In this document: piece by piece, positions 1-8,086 of the stretch
Numbering within the stretch: the first letter of the stretch is position 1
How the letters are laid out: each line of letters starts with the position of its first letter
From: Butyricicoccus_A sp963601915
Lineage (GTDB): Bacteria > Bacillota > Clostridia > Oscillospirales > Butyricicoccaceae
Direction of reading: 5' to 3'
DNA length: 45,736 bases
Assembly: GCA_963601915.1 (NCBI GenBank)
Contig: CAVCGL010000019.1
Location: 1-45,736, forward strand
Translations under genes and position numbers: made by a program
The notes under the pieces: generated by a model
What the model saw: only the letters and a program-made list of their open reading frames with translations
Database searches by the model: none
What the model was told of the DNA's origin: nothing

Positions 1-112
1 TTCCAAATTGTCTTGCCGCTTCATGAAGACTTAGCCCTTCTCGTTCCATGGTTTCCACTACTTGCACCTTGAACTCTCCGTCGTATTTTTTATTTGGCTT
101 TCCTCTTGGCAT
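1..112 (-). CDS. IS3-type transposase OrfA, 5' part only
   Basis: Partial gene that runs off the left edge. The 37 visible residues begin MPRGKPNKKYDGEFKVQVVE and go on to a helix-turn-helix start (LSLHEAARQFG), the pattern of the N-terminal DNA-binding domain of IS3/IS150-type transposase OrfA proteins. The ATG at 112-110 is the only plausible start seen; the ribosome binding site would be the TGGGGTG that lies in the right half of the inverted repeat just upstream. The element's other end, OrfB and the target-site duplication lie outside the window, so I cannot tell whether the element is intact. Confidence 0.7.
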   Translation of the reverse strand, partial: MPRGKPNKKYDGEFKVQVVETMEREGLSLHEAARQFG

Positions 113-119
113 AATAAAT

Positions 120-166
120 CACCCCATCTATTAGATAGTATATCATACTGTCTAACAAATGGGGTG
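120..166. repeat. 22-bp inverted repeat over the transposase start region
   Basis: Arms at 120-141 and 145-166 match at 19 of 22 positions around a 3-nt loop. The arm nearer the transposase contains the GGGGTG likely to serve as its ribosome binding site, 8 nt or more from the ATG. In RNA the hairpin would hide that site. Foldback control of translation from read-through transcripts is known for insertion sequences; that this is its role here is inference. Confidence 0.6.
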
Positions 167-227
167 CAGTGCAATCATGCCGCGGCTTTTCTCGTTCTAT
201 TCCAGTCAAATAGTAGTATGTATCTTA

Positions 228-1112
228 TTATACGCTCGTCATGCGATGGCGGCTCTGCACAATTCTTGCTTCTTTTTCTTCCGTCATGTCAGCAATCGCG
301 GCATCCAATTTCTGTACAATGTCTGCCTTTTCAAATGGCATATGCACGACAAATGGCATCGAATTGGTAGATGTCGCAGAAAAAACGACGATTTCATTGT
401 TCATATGCGCCAGAAGTGTGCGGAACTCATCCAGCCGTTCGCATTCGGTGACTTCCTCAAAGGTTCCTGCCTTCCATTCCTCATACAATTCCGTCCCCGG
501 CAGCAGTGCCAACGTTGTGAGAATCATCAAATACGGATGCAGTTGATTGAGCAGAGCTGCGGATTTCTTCGCACTTTCATGTGCCTTTCCATGGCCAGCC
601 AAGCCGCCCAGATAAATCACGCGATAATCTACACCGGCTTGCTCCAGCTTTTGGCAGCCCTCTAGAATATCGGCGGCAGTATAGCCTTTTTTGGTATGTG
701 CCAGCACCTCATCATCGCCGCTCTCGATACCGACAACAATATCTTCAAATCCCAATTCCTTGAGATATTTCATCTCTTCGACGCTGCGGCGCAGCAAATC
801 ATCGACACGTGCATAGGTAGAAATTCTGCCCTCCGGCAAATATTTCTTAAACAGCTTTGCCAGTACCGCTAATTTTTCTGTGGACAGCGCATAGGGATTT
901 CCGCCGGATGCCCAAACCTTTTTGGCATGTGGATAACTTGCTGCCGCCTCCTGCAAGTCTGCTTCGACTTGCTCCAGCGGCGCCACGCGAAACGGATAGC
1001 CGTCATAAAAATTGCAAAATGTACAGCTGTTGTGGGTGCATCCCACCGTCACTTCAATAAATACACTGTCAGCATCCGTCTGCGGACGAATGACCGGTCC
1101 ATTGTAATGCAT
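228..1112 (-). CDS. Radical SAM domain protein
   Basis: A 294-residue radical SAM protein. Near the N-terminus it carries C25-x4-C30-x2-C33 (VGCTHNSCTFCNFY), the [4Fe-4S] site that cleaves S-adenosylmethionine, followed by segments typical of the TIM-barrel core (SGGNPYAL, VGIESGDDEVL). The CX4CX2C spacing fits a COG1032-like subgroup rather than the usual CX3CX2C. I chose the ATG at 1112 because AAGGAG lies 5-6 nt upstream; a start 13 codons earlier would run into the preceding gene and has no such site. It begins 13 bp after the flavoprotein gene ends, so the two are probably co-transcribed. The substrate is unknown. The next 60 bp downstream hold no clear terminator. Confidence 0.85.
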   Translation of the reverse strand: MHYNGPVIRPQTDADSVFIEVTVGCTHNSCTFCNFYDGYPFRVAPLEQVEADLQEAAASYPHAKKVWASGGNPYALSTEKLAVLAKLFKKYLPEGRISTYARVDDLLRRSVEEMKYLKELGFEDIVVGIESGDDEVLAHTKKGYTAADILEGCQKLEQAGVDYRVIYLGGLAGHGKAHESAKKSAALLNQLHPYLMILTTLALLPGTELYEEWKAGTFEEVTECERLDEFRTLLAHMNNEIVVFSATSTNSMPFVVHMPFEKADIVQKLDAAIADMTEEKEARIVQSRHRMTSV

Positions 1113-1125
1113 AAGTTCTCCTTTT

Positions 1126-1662
1126 TTATACTGATTGTAGCTGTGCGCCAAATGCTTCGACCTGTGCCAGCTGCGGACAGACTGCCATGCTGCCTTTTTT
1201 CTCCATATTCGGAATGGTAATGATACCCATATCTTCCCACTTCAAATAGCTCGTCATTGCCTTATACTGTGCAATGGCCGCATCAAACACATGATCTGCA
1301 CCGGCATTGAGCAGCAAAGCCGTTTTATGAAACGAAAAGCCCGTGCTGCCGCCTGCATACAATCGGTCAATCGTCGTTTTCATCTGTGCGGTGATGTCAA
1401 ACCAATAAATCGGAGAAGCAAAGACCAGCATATCCGAATCTCTCAATGCGTCAAATACATTTGCCATATCATCCTTTTGCACACATTCGCCGTGATGGGC
1501 AAAGCAGTACTGACATCCCAGACATCCATGAATGTTCATCGCTGCGACGTCCAGCAAAACCACCTCATGCTGTGCTCGTCTCGCCCCTTTGGCAAATGCC
1601 TCTGCCATGATCTGCGTGTTGCCGCCCTTGCGCGGGCTTCCGGTTAAAACTACAATTTTCAT
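1126..1662 (-). CDS. Flavodoxin-fold NAD(P)H oxidoreductase / iron-sulfur flavoprotein
   Basis: A 178-residue protein of the NADPH-dependent FMN reductase family. The N-terminal MKIVVLTGSPRKGGNT is the phosphate-binding loop for FMN in the flavodoxin-like fold. A cysteine cluster, CLGCQYCFAHHGEC (about residues 47-60), matches the compact [4Fe-4S] motif of clostridial and archaeal iron-sulfur flavoproteins. FASPIYWFDITAQMKTTIDR is the usual second FMN-contact segment. The length is normal for the family. It is the first gene of a short operon with the radical SAM gene; a low-potential electron-transfer role is plausible, but the partners are not shown. Confidence 0.88.
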   Translation of the reverse strand: MKIVVLTGSPRKGGNTQIMAEAFAKGARRAQHEVVLLDVAAMNIHGCLGCQYCFAHHGECVQKDDMANVFDALRDSDMLVFASPIYWFDITAQMKTTIDRLYAGGSTGFSFHKTALLLNAGADHVFDAAIAQYKAMTSYLKWEDMGIITIPNMEKKGSMAVCPQLAQVEAFGAQLQSV

Positions 1663-1732
1663 CGAAACATCTCCTTTTCTTCATCATACCGTAACCCCTG
1701 AAAAGAATCAATAGGGAATGTGCAGACACGCG

Positions 1733-1761
1733 AAAAGCAGCCGCCCCACGCAGCTGCTTTT
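1733..1761 (-). terminator. Hairpin terminator after the sigma / DUF4367 pair
   Basis: Perfect 9-bp stem (AAAAGCAGC/GCTGCTTTT) with an 11-nt loop, ending in a T run on the minus strand, about 70 nt past the stop at 1830. Confidence 0.6.
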
Positions 1762-1829
1762 CTTGTCCGTTATATGATTTTATCTCTCTTGTATCGTGAA
1801 GCGACTGACTTAGCAGCGCTTAACACCAA

Positions 1830-2516
1830 TTATGTAGAAACAGGCACACTCTCTAATATTCGGAGTGCCTGCTCTTTTGTCAAATATCCTTCCACGGAAT
1901 ATTGATGTCCATTGACAATCCATATGACGTATGTTTTACCGCCTTGTTTTTGTACAACTATTGCCGGACTGCCCTGTATCTGTATTTCTTCGACTGTAGC
2001 ATTTTCTGTATCTACGGAAGTCTCCGGCGCTTTTACCCAAAAATCTAATATGAAACACGCACCATCTTCTTTTTCGTAAGTGATGCATACCTCTGTCTTT
2101 TGTTCATCTATATCTGCCACAGCAAAATCATCCGGTATATATTGCGGCATATAGCGCTGCATGGCATTTGATACAGAACGCCTCTCTCGCTGCGGTATCA
2201 CTTCCGTATATTTATCCGTTACTGCAAAGAAAAATCTCATAACAGGAATCCGAACCGCTTCCACCCTAGTCAACAAAATACCACTCACAAGCACAACACA
2301 GGCGGCAGCTGCTGCGATTTGACAAATTTTTCGTTTATGCTCTGTGATCCATGTCTGTCTCCGCTGTGTCCGAAGCAGGCATTTCATCTTTTTATCAAAA
2401 CGAGCAGAGAATTCATGTTCTATAGGGTGCGTTTGCTGTTCCGTATGTTCTATTTCCTCTCGGATTGCCGCACGCACAAAAGCATCAAACAGCTCTTCTT
2501 TTGATGTTCCATTCAT
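1830..2516 (-). CDS. DUF4367-type membrane protein, likely anti-sigma factor
   Basis: A 228-residue protein. The N-terminal ~65 residues are cytoplasmic and charged, one transmembrane helix follows (ICQIAAAAACVVLVSGILL, about residues 64-83), and the outer part ends in a DUF4367-like domain (YVIWIVNGHQYSVEGYLTKE). This layout, directly downstream of an ECF-like sigma factor and only 3 bp away, is the usual one for membrane anti-sigma factors in Clostridia. There is no zinc-binding HxxxCxxC anti-sigma motif, so binding to the sigma factor is inferred from gene pairing and topology. Confidence 0.75.
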   Translation of the reverse strand: MNGTSKEELFDAFVRAAIREEIEHTEQQTHPIEHEFSARFDKKMKCLLRTQRRQTWITEHKRKICQIAAAAACVVLVSGILLTRVEAVRIPVMRFFFAVTDKYTEVIPQRERRSVSNAMQRYMPQYIPDDFAVADIDEQKTEVCITYEKEDGACFILDFWVKAPETSVDTENATVEEIQIQGSPAIVVQKQGGKTYVIWIVNGHQYSVEGYLTKEQALRILESVPVST

Positions 2517-2519
2517 CGT

Positions 2520-3077
2520 TTATTCCCCCGCTTTTTTCAAGCTCTCCAGCAAGAGCTTTTTTGCACAAGCAATCCGATAGTATACTGTATACGGCTTGAT
2601 TCCCATAATATCTGCGATTTCTTCTACTGTGTGCTCATAAAAACAATATAATTTCAATGGATCTTTCCATTTATCCTCCATCTGCTCAATCGTCTGCAAA
2701 ATAATCTCATATTGTATATTTCCGAACACAATCTCATCCACCAATCGAAGATCAGGAATGCTCTCTGCTGTTTCAATATTTACTACTTTCCGCTGTTTTC
2801 TATACATATCGAGAGCTGTATTCTTTGTGAGAATAAAAATGTAATCTCGTTGTTCTTTCTCATTCAGTTGAGAAATTTTCTGCAAATGTTTTGCGATTTT
2901 AATCAAAGACTCTGATACCGCATCCTCTGCCGCATAAGTATCCTTTAAAATTTTTTTCGCTGTATAAAACATGGGAGTTTTATACCTGTCATACAATTCT
3001 TCAAAAAACGTATGGTGTTTCAATCGTTGCTGTTCTCCTGTCATGGTACTATTATAATAACGTATGAAGGCAGTCAT
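2520..3077 (-). CDS. ECF-like RNA polymerase sigma factor
   Basis: A 185-residue sigma-70 family protein. Region 2 is seen in FEELYDRYKTPMFYTAKKILKDTYAAEDAVSESLIKIAKHL plus the -10-reading helix DYIFILTKNTALDMYRK; region 4 is the C-terminal helix-turn-helix HTVEEIADIMGIKPYTVYYRIACAKKLL. It lacks regions 1 and 3, as ECF factors do. The start is uncertain: the first ATG (3077) has no Shine-Dalgarno sequence. A second ATG at 3044 lies just after TTATTATAAT, which looks like a -10 box, so a leaderless start there is possible. It is followed 3 bp later by its likely anti-sigma partner. Confidence 0.85.
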   Translation of the reverse strand: MTAFIRYYNSTMTGEQQRLKHHTFFEELYDRYKTPMFYTAKKILKDTYAAEDAVSESLIKIAKHLQKISQLNEKEQRDYIFILTKNTALDMYRKQRKVVNIETAESIPDLRLVDEIVFGNIQYEIILQTIEQMEDKWKDPLKLYCFYEHTVEEIADIMGIKPYTVYYRIACAKKLLLESLKKAGE

Positions 3078-3086
3078 TTTTATAAA

Positions 3087-3121
3087 AAATCTCTCGATTT
3101 CTCACGAAACCGAGAGATTTT
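3087..3121 (-). terminator. Hairpin terminator
   Basis: Inverted repeat AAATCTCTCG ... CGAGAGATTTT with a T-rich tail on the minus strand. It separates the small membrane protein gene (3154-3519) from the sigma factor gene. Confidence 0.65.
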
Positions 3122-3153
3122 CCTGTATTATTCTCTTTTTGATTCCAGCATAG

Positions 3154-3519
3154 TTAATATCGTCCGATATAAAATAAATTGCATAGTATAATTAATAGGG
3201 CTACAATACCATCTGATGCAAACATGAAAACTTCAACAATGTCAGAAAAGCCATGTATCATTCCTACTAGAATAATAACCAAATTGCAGAGTATGGATAC
3301 TATCTGGAGAATTTGCAGGTATAACGCTACCTTCAACACGCGATGGTGTTTCTTCCAAAAGCGAAATAATGGCTTGAGCCAAGCATGCGCTTGCTCATAG
3401 GTTGTCGTGTGCCGATAGAAATTTTTTGTGTTTCCATAATGAGCATCTTTGTTTAAACAATAAATTCCTTGCATATTCAGTATTTGAAGGATAATTCCTC
3501 CAAGAATTCTTTCAGTCAC
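3154..3519 (-). CDS. Hypothetical membrane protein
   Basis: A 121-residue protein I do not recognise. A basic N-terminal half (WLKPLFRFWKKHHRV) is followed by two hydrophobic helices (about residues 66-88 and 98-117), giving a two-pass membrane protein. The first available start is GTG at 3519, preceded by GAAAAG with almost no spacing. An ATG 15 codons in has GGAGG too far away, so the true start is unclear. The flanking hairpins on both sides suggest its own transcript. No functional hint from neighbours. Confidence 0.5.
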   Translation of the reverse strand: MTERILGGIILQILNMQGIYCLNKDAHYGNTKNFYRHTTTYEQAHAWLKPLFRFWKKHHRVLKVALYLQILQIVSILCNLVIILVGMIHGFSDIVEVFMFASDGIVALLIILCNLFYIGRY

Positions 3520-3605
3520 CTTTTCACATTCTTTCTTTTTTCATCGCCCGTGCAAATAAAGACAAATGTCGAAATCATATTAGCACACTGCAAGCGCAAT
3601 AGCAA

Positions 3606-3645
3606 GAAAAAAATCCCCCGGTTTCTCGCGAAACCGAGGGATTTT
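3606..3645 (-). terminator. gdhA terminator
   Basis: Strong stem CCCtCGGTTTC/GAAACCGgGGG with tetraloop and a seven-T tail on the minus strand, 40 nt after the gdhA stop. Its sequence resembles the hairpin at 3087-3121. Confidence 0.8.
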
Positions 3646-3685
3646 CATGTATAAAGTTAGCTATTTTTGCGGAGTGAAATCCGAA

Positions 3686-5029
3686 TTACATAACACCCTG
3701 AGCCTTCATTGCCTCAGCAACCTTCAGGAAGCCTGCGATGTTTGCACCTGCAACCAGGTTGCCCTCGCAGCCATATTCCTTAGCAGCGCTGGAAATGTTG
3801 TGGTAGATGTTAACCATGATCTGATGCAGCTTGCTGTCAACCTCTTCGAAGGTCCAAGACAGACGCTGAGAGTTCTGGCTCATCTCCAGAGCGGAGGTAG
3901 CTACGCCGCCTGCATTTGCAGCCTTTGCCGGAGCAAACAGAATGTTGTTGCCCTGGAATACAGCGATAGCTTCCGGAGTGGACGGCATGTTAGCGCCTTC
4001 GCCAACTGCCTGAACGCCGTTAGCAACCAGTGCCTTTGCGTCCTCTTCGTTGATCTCGTTCTGGGTAGCGCACGGCAGAGCGATGTCGCACTTAACCGTC
4101 CAGATGCCCTTGCCCTCGAAGTACTTTGCAGACGGAACTGCCTCAACGTACTCCTTGATGCGGCCGCGGCGAACTTCCTTGATTTCCTTTACAACGTCCA
4201 GGTTGATGCCGTTCTCGTCAACAACGTAACCGTTGGAGTCGGACAGAGCGATAACCTTTGCGCCCAGCTCAGTAGCCTTCTGGGTAGCGTAGATTGCTAC
4301 GTTGCCAGAACCAGAGATAACAACCTTCTTGCCCTCGAAGGAAGTACCGTGATCCTTCAGCATTGCATCAACGAGGTAGCACAGACCGTAGCCAGTAGCC
4401 TCGGTACGTGCCAGAGAGCCGCCCCACTGGAGACCCTTACCGGTCAGAACGCCAACGTACTCGTTGCGAATGCGCTTGTACTGACCGAACATATAACCGA
4501 TTTCACGAGCACCAGTACCAATATCACCAGCCGGAACGTCGGTGTCAGCACCGATATGACGGCTCAGCTCTGTCATGAATGCCTGGCAGAAACGCATAAC
4601 TTCCCCGTCGGACTTGCCCTTCGGATCGAAGTCAGAACCGCCCTTGCCGCCGCCGATCGGCAGGCCAGTCAGGCTGTTCTTGAAGATCTGCTCGAAGCCC
4701 AGGAACTTGATGATAGAAGCGCAAACAGACGGATGCAGACGGATGCCGCCCTTGTACGGTCCGATTGCGGAGTTAAACTGATAGCGGAAGCCACGGTTTA
4801 CCTGAACCTTGCCGTTGTCGTCAACCCAAGCAACGCGGAACTGTACGCCGCGCTCCGGCTCAACGATGCGCTCGAATACGCCAGCCTCAACGAGATCCGG
4901 ACGGCGCTCTGCTACCGGCTGCAGGGACTCCAGTACTTCATATACTGCCTGCTGGAACTCCGGCTCGCCCTGATTACGCTTTACTACGGTGTCATAGACA
5001 CCCTTCAGATAGGTGTTCGTAATAGCCAT
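3686..5029 (-). CDS. gdhA: NADP-type glutamate dehydrogenase
   Basis: A 447-residue hexameric-type glutamate dehydrogenase, full length for the ~445-450 aa family. It interconverts 2-oxoglutarate plus ammonium and L-glutamate, the main ammonium entry step in many anaerobes. The glutamate-binding and catalytic segment GLPIGGGKGGSDFDPKGKS is at residues 122-140 (lysines 129 and 137/139), and the Rossmann dinucleotide motif VVISGSGNVAIYA is near residue 235. MYGQYKRIRNEYVGVLTGKGL-type segments also match. The ATG at 5029 has GGAGG about 8 nt upstream. Codon use is strongly restricted (CTG, AAC, GGT/GGC, CGT), a sign of high expression. Single-gene transcript ending at the 3606-3645 hairpin. Confidence 0.97.
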   Translation of the reverse strand: MAITNTYLKGVYDTVVKRNQGEPEFQQAVYEVLESLQPVAERRPDLVEAGVFERIVEPERGVQFRVAWVDDNGKVQVNRGFRYQFNSAIGPYKGGIRLHPSVCASIIKFLGFEQIFKNSLTGLPIGGGKGGSDFDPKGKSDGEVMRFCQAFMTELSRHIGADTDVPAGDIGTGAREIGYMFGQYKRIRNEYVGVLTGKGLQWGGSLARTEATGYGLCYLVDAMLKDHGTSFEGKKVVISGSGNVAIYATQKATELGAKVIALSDSNGYVVDENGINLDVVKEIKEVRRGRIKEYVEAVPSAKYFEGKGIWTVKCDIALPCATQNEINEEDAKALVANGVQAVGEGANMPSTPEAIAVFQGNNILFAPAKAANAGGVATSALEMSQNSQRLSWTFEEVDSKLHQIMVNIYHNISSAAKEYGCEGNLVAGANIAGFLKVAEAMKAQGVM

Positions 5030-5456
5030 TTTTGTTTTCCTCCATATATAATGGTTTAATCACATCTTCGGTTATCATCATACCACAAGAATGGCAATTT
5101 GAAAATACAAAAATTGCAAAATTCATAATTTTTTTCTAAATTTCTATTTTTTCCGTTGTTCCCCTCCTCATTTTTGTGTATTCCTTCCTTATTTTGGGTG
5201 AAAACAATAACTTTTTTCAGTTTTCTTCCGTCTTTGCATGTATTTATGTTGAAAAAACACGAAATGAATAATTTCTTGCATTTCTGTTTTGTACCACTTT
5301 TTAAGTAGATAACACAAGAATTTTCCCTTTCTTTCCCAAGATATGCTCATCTGTTTACTTTAGCCAGACAGTTTTTTTGCAGGATATTCATCTTCATGTT
5401 GCAATTCCGTCTTTTTTCTGGATTTGATACTGTTTTTGTATGATTTTCCCATTTCA
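5030..5456. promoter_or_regulatory. AT-rich intergenic region with the gdhA promoter
   Basis: About 430 bp without a credible gene, strikingly AT-rich. On the minus strand an extended -10 element TGGTATGAT (TATGAT at 5082-5077) with a weak TTTTCA 17 bp upstream lies about 50 bp before the gdhA start. I see no riboswitch or operator that I can name in the rest, though the length allows upstream control of gdhA. Confidence 0.45.
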
Positions 5457-5485
5457 TTGACTTTTTCTCCAAAAATGCGTATGAT
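5457..5485 (+). promoter_or_regulatory. cls promoter
   Basis: TTGACT (5457-5462), 17-bp spacer, TATGAT (5480-5485): a near-consensus vegetative promoter about 38 bp before the cls start. Confidence 0.75.
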
Positions 5486-5522
5486 ACATACAGATTGATT
5501 TTCCCCGAGAAAGGAGGATTTT

Positions 5523-7100
5523 TTGAGTAAACCAGAATTTTCCACGCATGATTTTGCGCTAAAAACCGGCAGAAAAGTGCGAAAATCTGTCTTTCGTTTC
5601 TTGTTCAGCCGACTGACGATTACTGCCGTGCTGTTGGGGCTGCAATTCTATGCTATCATCTACGCCCTATTGTTTCTGCGCGGCCGCTGGGTCATTGCAT
5701 ACCAATGTCTCAAGATACTCAGCCCGATTGTCATCATCTGGCTCATCCGTAAGCCTGACAATCCCTCGTATAAGATTCCGTGGATCATTATTATTATATT
5801 CTTCGCTCCGTTCGGCGCACTGTTCTATTTATTTATGGGCAATACGCCGCTCAATCGCGCCCGTCTGGTCAAAGTCAAACCGATTCGGACGCAAGTGATT
5901 GAACAGTTCCGCGCTTCGGACACCCGTACCCTATGTACGACCATTCCTCAGCATCGGCGCACCTGTGAATATCTCTATCGTATTGCCGAAATGCCCGCAT
6001 GGAAAAACACCGCGACAGAATATTTTCCGCTCGGAGAGTATGTATACGATTCCATGCTGATGGATCTGAAAAAAGCCAAACGCTTTATCTTCATCGAATT
6101 TTTTATTATCGAACGCGGTGTCATGTGGGATTCTATCTTGGAGGTCTTACAGCAAAAAGCCGCAGAAGGTGTCGAAATCCGCCTCATGTATGACGATGTA
6201 GGCTGTATTTCCACGCTCCCGCACCACTACGACAAAAAGCTCCGGGCGATGGGTATCCAGGTCGTTCGTTTCAATCGGCTGTTCCCTCTTATCTCCACGT
6301 ACCTGAACTATCGAGACCACAGAAAAATCTGTGTCATCGACGGCAACATTGGCTATACCGGCGGTATCAATCTCGCAGATGAATACATCAATGAAGTAGA
6401 TCGCTTTGGCCACTGGAAAGACACCGGCGTCAAGCTGTCCGGCAGCGGCGTTGCCAATCTGACCGCGATGTTTTTACAGCTGTGGGATTTCTCCGTCAAA
6501 CAGGACACGAAAAATCTGGAGGACTATCAGCCAACCAAGCTGTATCCCAGCGACGGCTTTGTTCAGCCGTTTGCAGATTCCCCGTTGGACAACGAAAACG
6601 TCAGCAGAGATCTATTTCTAGACATCATCAACAGCGCAACGCGCAGTGTATTTATCACGACACCGTATCTCAGCTTGGATAATGAGATGACAACCGCCCT
6701 GTGCTACGCCGCAAAATCCGGTATTGATGTGCGCATCTTGACCCCGGGCATTCCGGATAAACAGCTCGTCTACTCGGTGACTCGCTCGTTTTATCGGGAA
6801 CTCGTCGAATCCGGCGTCAAAATTTACGAATATACACCGGGCTTTCTGCACGAAAAAATGATTGTCGCCGATCACGACATCGCGGTTGTCGGAACCATCA
6901 ACATGGATTTCCGCAGCTTTTACTTGCAGTTTGAGTGCGGCTGTCTATTTTATAAGTCATCCGTTGTCGATAAGATCCGCGATGACATTTTAGACACCAT
7001 TCAAAAATCCCGTGAAATCGACAAACAATGGATCAAATCGTATCCATGGATCAAATCCATCTGGGGATCTTTGGTTTCCTTGTTTGCCCCGCTTCTATAA
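5523..7100 (+). CDS. cls: Cardiolipin synthase
   Basis: A 525-residue membrane phospholipase-D-family enzyme that joins two phosphatidylglycerols into cardiolipin and glycerol. Two N-terminal membrane helices (about residues 32-52 and 66-105 region) precede two HKD catalytic motifs: H266-x-K268-x4-D273 (YRDHRKICVIDG) and H443-x-K445-x4-D450 (LHEKMIVAD). Each is followed by the usual GGxN/GTxN signature (TGGINLADEY; VGTINMDFRS). The start is TTG at 5523, chosen because AAAGGAGG lies 6 nt upstream. Length is normal for Firmicute Cls. Monocistronic, ending at a bidirectional hairpin. Confidence 0.95.
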   Translation: MSKPEFSTHDFALKTGRKVRKSVFRFLFSRLTITAVLLGLQFYAIIYALLFLRGRWVIAYQCLKILSPIVIIWLIRKPDNPSYKIPWIIIIIFFAPFGALFYLFMGNTPLNRARLVKVKPIRTQVIEQFRASDTRTLCTTIPQHRRTCEYLYRIAEMPAWKNTATEYFPLGEYVYDSMLMDLKKAKRFIFIEFFIIERGVMWDSILEVLQQKAAEGVEIRLMYDDVGCISTLPHHYDKKLRAMGIQVVRFNRLFPLISTYLNYRDHRKICVIDGNIGYTGGINLADEYINEVDRFGHWKDTGVKLSGSGVANLTAMFLQLWDFSVKQDTKNLEDYQPTKLYPSDGFVQPFADSPLDNENVSRDLFLDIINSATRSVFITTPYLSLDNEMTTALCYAAKSGIDVRILTPGIPDKQLVYSVTRSFYRELVESGVKIYEYTPGFLHEKMIVADHDIAVVGTINMDFRSFYLQFECGCLFYKSSVVDKIRDDILDTIQKSREIDKQWIKSYPWIKSIWGSLVSLFAPLL

Positions 7101-7127
7101 ATAGTAATATAATAGTAAACAGAGACA

Positions 7128-7160
7128 AAACTCCCCTCGAAAGCATTCCGAGAGGAGTTT
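7128..7160. terminator. Bidirectional terminator between cls and the SLOG gene
   Basis: Stem AAACTCCcCTCG/CGAGaGGAGTTT with T-rich tails on both strands between two convergent genes. Confidence 0.75.
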
Positions 7161-7164
7161 CTCT

Positions 7165-7608
7165 TTATTCTGCCACAGGCAGGCATGGTTTTCTCTGTCT
7201 GTCCAACAGACGGCTCGCCTCATATGCACCGCCATAGGTATGTGTTATATAAGTAATGGCACAGTCACAGTGCTTTGCCATCCATCGGTTCCGCTCGCTG
7301 ATGGCAAAACGTCTCGGCACCGTTTCCAATCCGTCGGGGTAAAGGGAATCATCATAGATTTCCTCCAATTGTTCCCCGTTTTTCGGGAAATATGCCCGCA
7401 CAAAGAGCACTTCAATGGTTGGAAACTCTTGTTTGAGCCTATGCGCCGTTCCGGCGGCAAGCAAATCAAAGGCCCCTTTGTTTCCGCACCAAAACGTCGT
7501 GACGCCGTATTTTGTAATTGCCTCTCGAATGGCCGCCTCTACTTTGCCGGAAATATCTCCGTCTATGGCGCGGTGTCCGAAAAATGCGCAAATTCTTCCG
7601 TTTCCCAT
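7165..7608 (-). CDS. SLOG-family (YpsA/DUF1273-like) protein
   Basis: A 147-residue single-domain protein of the SLOG (Rossmann-like nucleotide/ligand-binding) superfamily. The N-terminal ICAFFGHRAI strand-turn, TTFWCGNKGAFDLLAA (about residues 37-52, the GGxxGxD-like phosphate loop region) and the late SERNRWMAKHCDCAITYITHTYGGAY are the conserved blocks. SLOG proteins bind nucleotide-derived ligands; a precise role for this subgroup is not known. Divergent from the Xre gene at 7721. A second SLOG protein is at 38034. Confidence 0.7.
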   Translation of the reverse strand: MGNGRICAFFGHRAIDGDISGKVEAAIREAITKYGVTTFWCGNKGAFDLLAAGTAHRLKQEFPTIEVLFVRAYFPKNGEQLEEIYDDSLYPDGLETVPRRFAISERNRWMAKHCDCAITYITHTYGGAYEASRLLDRQRKPCLPVAE

Positions 7609-7696
7609 CGTTTTCTCACTTTATCCTCCAATTATTCATCATTTTCTCGCTTCATTATAGGTCAATTTCACCCTAATGTAAATAGGTCTATTTGCC

Positions 7697-7719
7697 ATAC
7701 TTTACTTGAGGTGAAGTAT
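7697..7719 (+). promoter_or_regulatory. Inverted repeat over the Xre ribosome binding site
   Basis: Imperfect palindrome ATACTTTACTT-g-AGGTGAAGTAT, 9 of 11 positions symmetric, ending 2 bp before the ATG and containing the GAGGTG ribosome binding site. Its place suggests an autoregulatory operator of the Xre protein; inference. Confidence 0.45.
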
Positions 7720-7720
7720 A

Positions 7721-7942
7721 ATGAACAGACTAAAAGCCCTGCGAAAATCCCGTGGATATACGCAGATTAAGATGCAGCATTTGACCGGCATTGACCAAAG
7801 CGATTACTCCAAAATCGAAAACGGCAAACGATATTATACCTTTGAGCAGTGCAAGCGAATCGCCCTTGCGCTCAACACCAGCATGGACTATCTCGCCGGA
7901 CTGACAGATTGCCCCGCTCCCTATCCCAGAGATTGCGAATAG
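7721..7942 (+). CDS. Small Xre-family transcriptional regulator
   Basis: A 73-residue protein that is almost only a Cro/C1-type helix-turn-helix: MNRLKALRKSRGYTQIKMQHLTG with recognition helix DQSDYSKIENGKR (about residues 27-40) and the closing helix FEQCKRIALALNTSMDYLAG. GAGGTG upstream serves as ribosome binding site and lies in an inverted repeat. A terminator follows at once, so it is its own unit. A phage or toxin-antitoxin repressor origin is possible; nothing next to it encodes an obvious partner. Confidence 0.85.
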   Translation: MNRLKALRKSRGYTQIKMQHLTGIDQSDYSKIENGKRYYTFEQCKRIALALNTSMDYLAGLTDCPAPYPRDCE

Positions 7943-7946
7943 TTTG

Positions 7947-7973
7947 AGTTACCTATATGCAGGTAACTTTTTT
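7947..7973 (+). terminator. Terminator after the first Xre gene
   Basis: 8-bp stem AGTTACCT/AGGTAACT, 6-nt loop, then a T run. Confidence 0.8.
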
Positions 7974-8026
7974 AGTTTCTATAGTTTCTATTCCATTGTC
8001 AACTATATAAAGTCAATTCATTTTCG

Positions 8027-8081
8027 TTCTCCTGATATGATAATTTTAACCATGTAAGGGTAACATAAAGTATCAGGAGAA
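8027..8081 (+). promoter_or_regulatory. 11-bp inverted repeat enclosing the leader of the second Xre gene
   Basis: TTCTCCTGATA (8027-8037) and TATCAGGAGAA (8071-8081) are exact inverse copies 33 bp apart. The second arm contains the AGGAG ribosome binding site of the gene at 8087. The arms could be paired operator half-sites or an RNA stem that hides the ribosome binding site. Confidence 0.5.
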
Positions 8082-8086
8082 TTGAT

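Noticed and set aside
3647..5059. 470-codon open frame on the plus strand opposite gdhA
   Set aside because: It is the complement of gdhA, whose biased codons leave the other strand open. Product has no family motifs and no ribosome binding site.
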